A DNA stretch of 64,000 bases, from assembly GCF_016650695.1 (NCBI RefSeq), contig NZ_JAEKFH010000003.1, positions 2,190,001-2,254,000 of the forward strand, given 5' to 3'. The translations under genes were made by a program, and so were the position numbers. Within the stretch, counting starts at the first letter, position 1; each line of letters begins with the position of its first letter. The notes under the pieces were generated by a model. The model did not search any database. It saw only the letters and a program-made list of their open reading frames with translations, and was not told the DNA's origin. The DNA is from Pseudomonas sp. TH41 (GTDB taxonomy: Bacteria > Pseudomonadota > Gammaproteobacteria > Pseudomonadales > Pseudomonadaceae). Shown piece by piece: positions 60,574-64,000 of this stretch.

Positions 60574-61257
60574 TTACCAGGATCCATAGGGAATTCCGAA
60601 TTTGTCGATGTAGGCTTTGGACTCTTCTGAAAGGGGTCGATGTTTTCCGTTGGAACCCCCGTAGGGGCCTTTTGGATTGATCGTGCCTTGTACGCGGGTG
60701 ACTTCGGTCGACAATAAACATTGACCACCCAGCCATACCTTCGCGACTCCTCCGGGCGCCAGGCCCACTACCAGCATGTCTCTGTAATCCGTTATCCATT
60801 TGCCGTCTGCACGGCAGAAAGTTTTCTCACCCTGGAGCATGGTGTTTCGCGCCGACTCAGGGATCTCTATGTACGCTTCATAAGTCTGCGGCTCGGCCAT
60901 GGATTGCCAACGCACGTAGACCAAACGCGGTAGGTCAGCGCCCCTTACAAATCGACCTTTTCCTCCTGGATGTTTAGGCCATCCTTTTGGATCACCCCTA
61001 AAATGGGTTGGTATGCCCTTACTAAACGGTCGGGGATAAGTACCAGCGGGTATTCCACTACCGGCACCTCGAAACACACGCTCATTGATATCAACGACAT
61101 CCGCCGTTTCGATCCAGACCTCCATGTAGTCGAGCGAAAAAAATCTGAGACTCCAATCGTCATAGGGTAATGATCTGCGATCGCCAAAGGCACATCCGCC
61201 CAACAGTGGGATTAGCAGCGCAAAGCCTAATTTGACCATCCATGGGCGCTTACTCAT
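60574..61257 (-). CDS. DUF2931 lipoprotein, probable type VI immunity protein (copy 1)
   Basis: 227 residues. Lipobox LLGGC with Cys near residue 22. Same domain as its tandem partner with many identical blocks (YMEVWIETADVVDINE; VTRVQGTINPKGPYGG; KFGIPYGSW), but divergent in the middle (FSKGIPTHFRGDPKGWPKHP). Its ATG overlaps the end of the VgrG-lipase gene by 8 bases, so effector and first immunity gene are translationally coupled. ATG at 61257 is chosen; MVKLGF at 61239 is an alternative. Confidence 0.84.
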   Translation of the reverse strand: MSKRPWMVKLGFALLIPLLGGCAFGDRRSLPYDDWSLRFFSLDYMEVWIETADVVDINERVFRGAGSGIPAGTYPRPFSKGIPTHFRGDPKGWPKHPGGKGRFVRGADLPRLVYVRWQSMAEPQTYEAYIEIPESARNTMLQGEKTFCRADGKWITDYRDMLVVGLAPGGVAKVWLGGQCLLSTEVTRVQGTINPKGPYGGSNGKHRPLSEESKAYIDKFGIPYGSW

Positions 61258-64000
61258 TGGGATGTACCACGCGTACATAGTTCTCGGCGGGTCGATCGAT
61301 GAATACGATGTTCAGATAACTGTTGTTCCAACCTTTGGCAGCATTCCAGTTGGCAGACAGATGAATGTAGCGGTGACAGAGCAACTCCTCCTCGAATACA
61401 TTCAAGCCCGCGCAACGGGTTTCGCCCAGCGCATAAGCCATCAGTTTTTCAGCAATCGGTTTCAGCTCCACGGGTAATGTGTACTTTTGATCCCCTTCGT
61501 CAATAACGTCGAACGGGACGTCGTGCCTAGCCCCCAACTCACGCATGATGCGCAGGTAAATCAAGGCCAGATCGTTGCGCACAGTTCGCTCGCTGCGGAC
61601 CGCAGCATAGACGTTTTTCCACTTGGATCTATCGCCCTTGACGTTGTTGGTGATCTCTACCGCCCAGGTTTTCACCTCCAGTGTCAGCCCATACAGATTG
61701 AGCTGATCTTGAAGGCGACCCAGTTCCTGCTGAGCCCAGCGATAGGCGGTTGACGCTGTAGAAGGCACATGAAAATCTACGTCACGGCTACAGCGCGGCT
61801 TGCTAAGCAGAACTCGTTCAATGAAGTTCGGTATATACCCACCACCCAGGTCAGAGTGGACGCCGGGCAGTACGATATCGGCAGTGCCGGCGCTGTTGAG
61901 CGAGAAGTTGTGGCGACGCTCGTCCTGCGCCACCAAATGCACGACTTTTTTTGCGATATCGGGCGCCAGATAGACGTTGACATTGGGGTTGTTGGCGTCG
62001 TGGACGCTCAAATCGCCGTCGACAATGCTTGCTACGGCAGCAACGGTGTCGAAAATACCGATAAAGTTGATGGAGACATCGGTGTTGGTGCGCCAGTTAA
62101 ACCCGTCAACAAAACCGGGAACATCTGCCAGAGCCAACGCCAGAATACTTTGGTTGCCCTTCAGGACTTCATTCGCGAAGTGTCGCGCGGCGGCGGCTCC
62201 TCGACTGAAGCCAATAATATCGAACTCGACTCGTTTGATTTGTCGTTCTGGGTTGCTTAGCTGGAACTCTCGAAGCTTTTCAGTTATGAGTGACGGACTC
62301 TGCTTAACTCTTGCCAATACGCCTTCAGAACCGACGCCGGTTATCTGCGAATAAGGTGAATCCTCCGTACCGCTGCTGGTACCGATGCCATCCAGATAAA
62401 CAGGGATGAAACCTATGGTTTCGTCATCAGCCAACAGCCGCTGACTGTCATCGGCGTACAGGTCATACAGCTTCGCCACATTACTCGTGTCATTCCCATG
62501 GCTGTCATCCGGCGTGCTCCCCTGGCCGTCATACCCATACGCCTGACAAAACTGCCGAATATCCTCAGCCTCCTCCAGCAGGTTCACATCCCGCGCATAA
62601 CACCCAGCAACCATCTCACTGTTGGATCGGTTATTCCCGGTGCCATCAAAAAACACCCCAATTCGCAAAGTAATCCCTTCTTCTTCGACTTCTTCCTCCT
62701 CTTCCTCCAGCTCATCCGATGCTTCAGCTTCCGTTGGCTGAGGCGCAGGCGCAGGTGCGACGGATACCAACAAGCCCGCTGCTGCCCCCTGCAGTAATGT
62801 ATGCGCGGCCGTACCCGGCTTTGGAGCACCGCCGACCTCAATCGCGCGACTACTGAAAATACCGTCGGCGTTGAGCACAATGTGCTGATCGCCGACCTTT
62901 ATGGAAAGGCTCTCACCCCCGTCGATCACAAGGTGTGTGCCTGCCTTGATGTGCACGTGCTCACCGGCTTCAACGACCAGCGTTTTATCGACTCTCGTAT
63001 GGCTGTCGCCTGAGACATTCAGATAGTTGTTGGCGTTAACCTGGACCTTGCGATCCGACGTGACAGTGAGGTGCTCTTCAGCCCCCAGCACCGTAATACG
63101 GTCGCCCTTGATGGTTTCCCGGAGCTCGTTGCCCACCTCCAGCCGGCTGTCATTTACGACCCTCTGCTCCAAATCCCGCTGCGCCCGCAGGTAGATCAAC
63201 TCCTGCCCGGCGCGGTCTTCAATCGACAGTTCGTTGTAACCGCCCGTGCTGGGGGAGCTGTGGCTGCGCAACACGGTTTTTGTTTTGTTCTCGGGCAAGG
63301 GGTAAGGCACAGACGTCATGCTGTTCGGCACGCACCCGGTAATGAGCGGATGGTCGGGATTACCTTCCAGAAACGTCACGACAACTTCCATGCCGACACG
63401 CGGGATAGTCGCCGCGCCGAACCCTTCACCCGCCCAACTGGATGAAACCCTTACCCAGCAACTGCTCATTTCGTTGTTGAGTGCTGAGCGGTCCCACGGA
63501 AATTTGATCTTCACGCGCCCGTATTCATCGCAATAAATCTCTTCGCCCTCCGGCCCGGTGACGCGAGCGGTCTGGGTGTCCAAAGGGTCTCGGGAGGGCA
63601 GCGGTGGCCTGAAGGCCACGTCCCACGGAATCGCTGTAAATGTGTTGCGGTAGCCTTGGGTGAATTCGTCCTTGGGTTGGGCGTCGTGGATAAGCGCTTC
63701 TTCGAGTGATTGAGGCTGTTTCCCTGTGTGAGTAACACTGAGCAACAACCACAGATCGTTGTACTGTTTGCGTGGGTGCTCGGTCAGCCCGAAGAAGTGG
63801 CCGCAGCGCAACGTGGGTTGATCGCTTTGCCCCTTGGCCACCGCATAGTCAGAACGGTGTCGTTCCAGCGCCTGTTGGACGAGTTGTTTGCCGCGTTTTT
63901 CGGTCACCATTTCCAGTGGGAAGCGGTAGTCTTCGAGCGCTGGAACGACCTTGGCGGTCACGCTGTTTTCCAGTAACAGACTGGGGCGTTGGAAGTCATA
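61250..64000 (-). CDS. Type VI VgrG spike fused to Tle1-like lipase effector (DUF2235), 5' end beyond window
   Basis: At least 916 residues; the frame is open to the window edge (the first GTG at 63961 is internal). Order: end of the gp27-like part; OB-fold/gp5 region (YCDEYGRVKIKFPWD; GFGAATIPRVGMEVVVTFLE; HPLITGCVPN); beta-helix repeats (about 62870-63190); an acidic Pro/Glu linker (about 62670-62770); then DUF2235. The lipase part starts LRIGVFFDGTGNN and has the Tle1 nucleophile motif GFSRGAAAA (62212-62198), Asp in GIFDTVAA, and His in PGVHSDLGGGY, a complete Ser-Asp-His set. It should be delivered into rival cells as a phospholipase. Tandem DUF2931 genes follow. Confidence 0.93.
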   Translation of the reverse strand, partial: YDFQRPSLLLENSVTAKVVPALEDYRFPLEMVTEKRGKQLVQQALERHRSDYAVAKGQSDQPTLRCGHFFGLTEHPRKQYNDLWLLLSVTHTGKQPQSLEEALIHDAQPKDEFTQGYRNTFTAIPWDVAFRPPLPSRDPLDTQTARVTGPEGEEIYCDEYGRVKIKFPWDRSALNNEMSSCWVRVSSSWAGEGFGAATIPRVGMEVVVTFLEGNPDHPLITGCVPNSMTSVPYPLPENKTKTVLRSHSSPSTGGYNELSIEDRAGQELIYLRAQRDLEQRVVNDSRLEVGNELRETIKGDRITVLGAEEHLTVTSDRKVQVNANNYLNVSGDSHTRVDKTLVVEAGEHVHIKAGTHLVIDGGESLSIKVGDQHIVLNADGIFSSRAIEVGGAPKPGTAAHTLLQGAAAGLLVSVAPAPAPQPTEAEASDELEEEEEEVEEEGITLRIGVFFDGTGNNRSNSEMVAGCYARDVNLLEEAEDIRQFCQAYGYDGQGSTPDDSHGNDTSNVAKLYDLYADDSQRLLADDETIGFIPVYLDGIGTSSGTEDSPYSQITGVGSEGVLARVKQSPSLITEKLREFQLSNPERQIKRVEFDIIGFSRGAAAARHFANEVLKGNQSILALALADVPGFVDGFNWRTNTDVSINFIGIFDTVAAVASIVDGDLSVHDANNPNVNVYLAPDIAKKVVHLVAQDERRHNFSLNSAGTADIVLPGVHSDLGGGYIPNFIERVLLSKPRCSRDVDFHVPSTASTAYRWAQQELGRLQDQLNLYGLTLEVKTWAVEITNNVKGDRSKWKNVYAAVRSERTVRNDLALIYLRIMRELGARHDVPFDVIDEGDQKYTLPVELKPIAEKLMAYALGETRCAGLNVFEEELLCHRYIHLSANWNAAKGWNNSYLNIVFIDRPAENYVRVVHPNE

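Noticed and set aside
1..64000. tRNA or rRNA genes
   Set aside because: I saw no cloverleaf with a conserved TTCGA loop and no rRNA segment in any gap.

Overview
The window is a chromosomal segment of a fluorescent-group Pseudomonas (P. fluorescens/koreensis-like). The evidence is gene order (lpd next to cfaB-cls; aspA/LysR/purEK; pstSCAB-phoU with phoBR on the other strand; ubiAC; rubredoxin and its reductase; HU), high-GC codon use, and two typical Pseudomonas REP families scattered between genes. Assignments rest on motif recognition and remembered family and gene-order knowledge; no searches were run.

Layout. 1-6.7 kb: the 5' part of lpd, then a tightly overlapping operon of three SPFH membrane proteins and a P1B-type metal ATPase behind a Zur-box-like palindrome. 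6.8-10.1 kb: cfaB, cardiolipin synthase and a DUF3617 protein. 10.2-16.7 kb: a zinc-starvation island with a metal ABC transporter, a frameshifted folE2, two small secreted Cys-containing proteins and two COG0523 GTPases (ZigA-like and YjiA-like), with two more Zur-box-like palindromes. 16.7-31.6 kb: housekeeping genes (DUF3301, pdxY, thioesterase, cation:proton antiporter, SMI1/KNR4, Tim44-like, EamA, uvrD, a PAS-GGDEF-EAL protein, type I asparaginase, alanine symporter). 32-38.5 kb: aspA with a divergent LysR gene, purEK behind a terminator-like leader hairpin, a 158-bp near-perfect palindrome and small genes. 39-54 kb: an MFS transporter, then the phosphate region pstS, pstC, pstA, pstB and phoU with Pho boxes, a REC-PilZ-like regulator, an M23 peptidase, a CNNM/CorC protein, phoR and phoB. 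54.5-58 kb: ubiA/ubiC, rubredoxin and its reductase, HU.

58-64 kb is an accessory region. It ends in a type VI secretion VgrG fused to a Tle1-like (DUF2235) lipase, which runs off the window. Behind it are two tandem DUF2931 lipoproteins (probable immunity genes), then a DUF6124 gene, a DUF2388-like gene and a decayed second DUF6124 copy.

The most novel signal is the ~380-nt gap upstream of the DUF6124 gene. Read on the minus strand it forms a 16-bp stem with three G.U pairs that would be A.C mismatches on the other strand. One segment of it can pair either with an upstream copy or with a downstream copy that overlaps the DUF6124 ribosome-binding region. This looks like a switch-type structured RNA leader. 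The second strongest signal is a coherent putative Zur regulon in which a P-type ATPase lacking its own metal-binding domain is co-encoded with three SPFH proteins, one carrying a His-rich tail.
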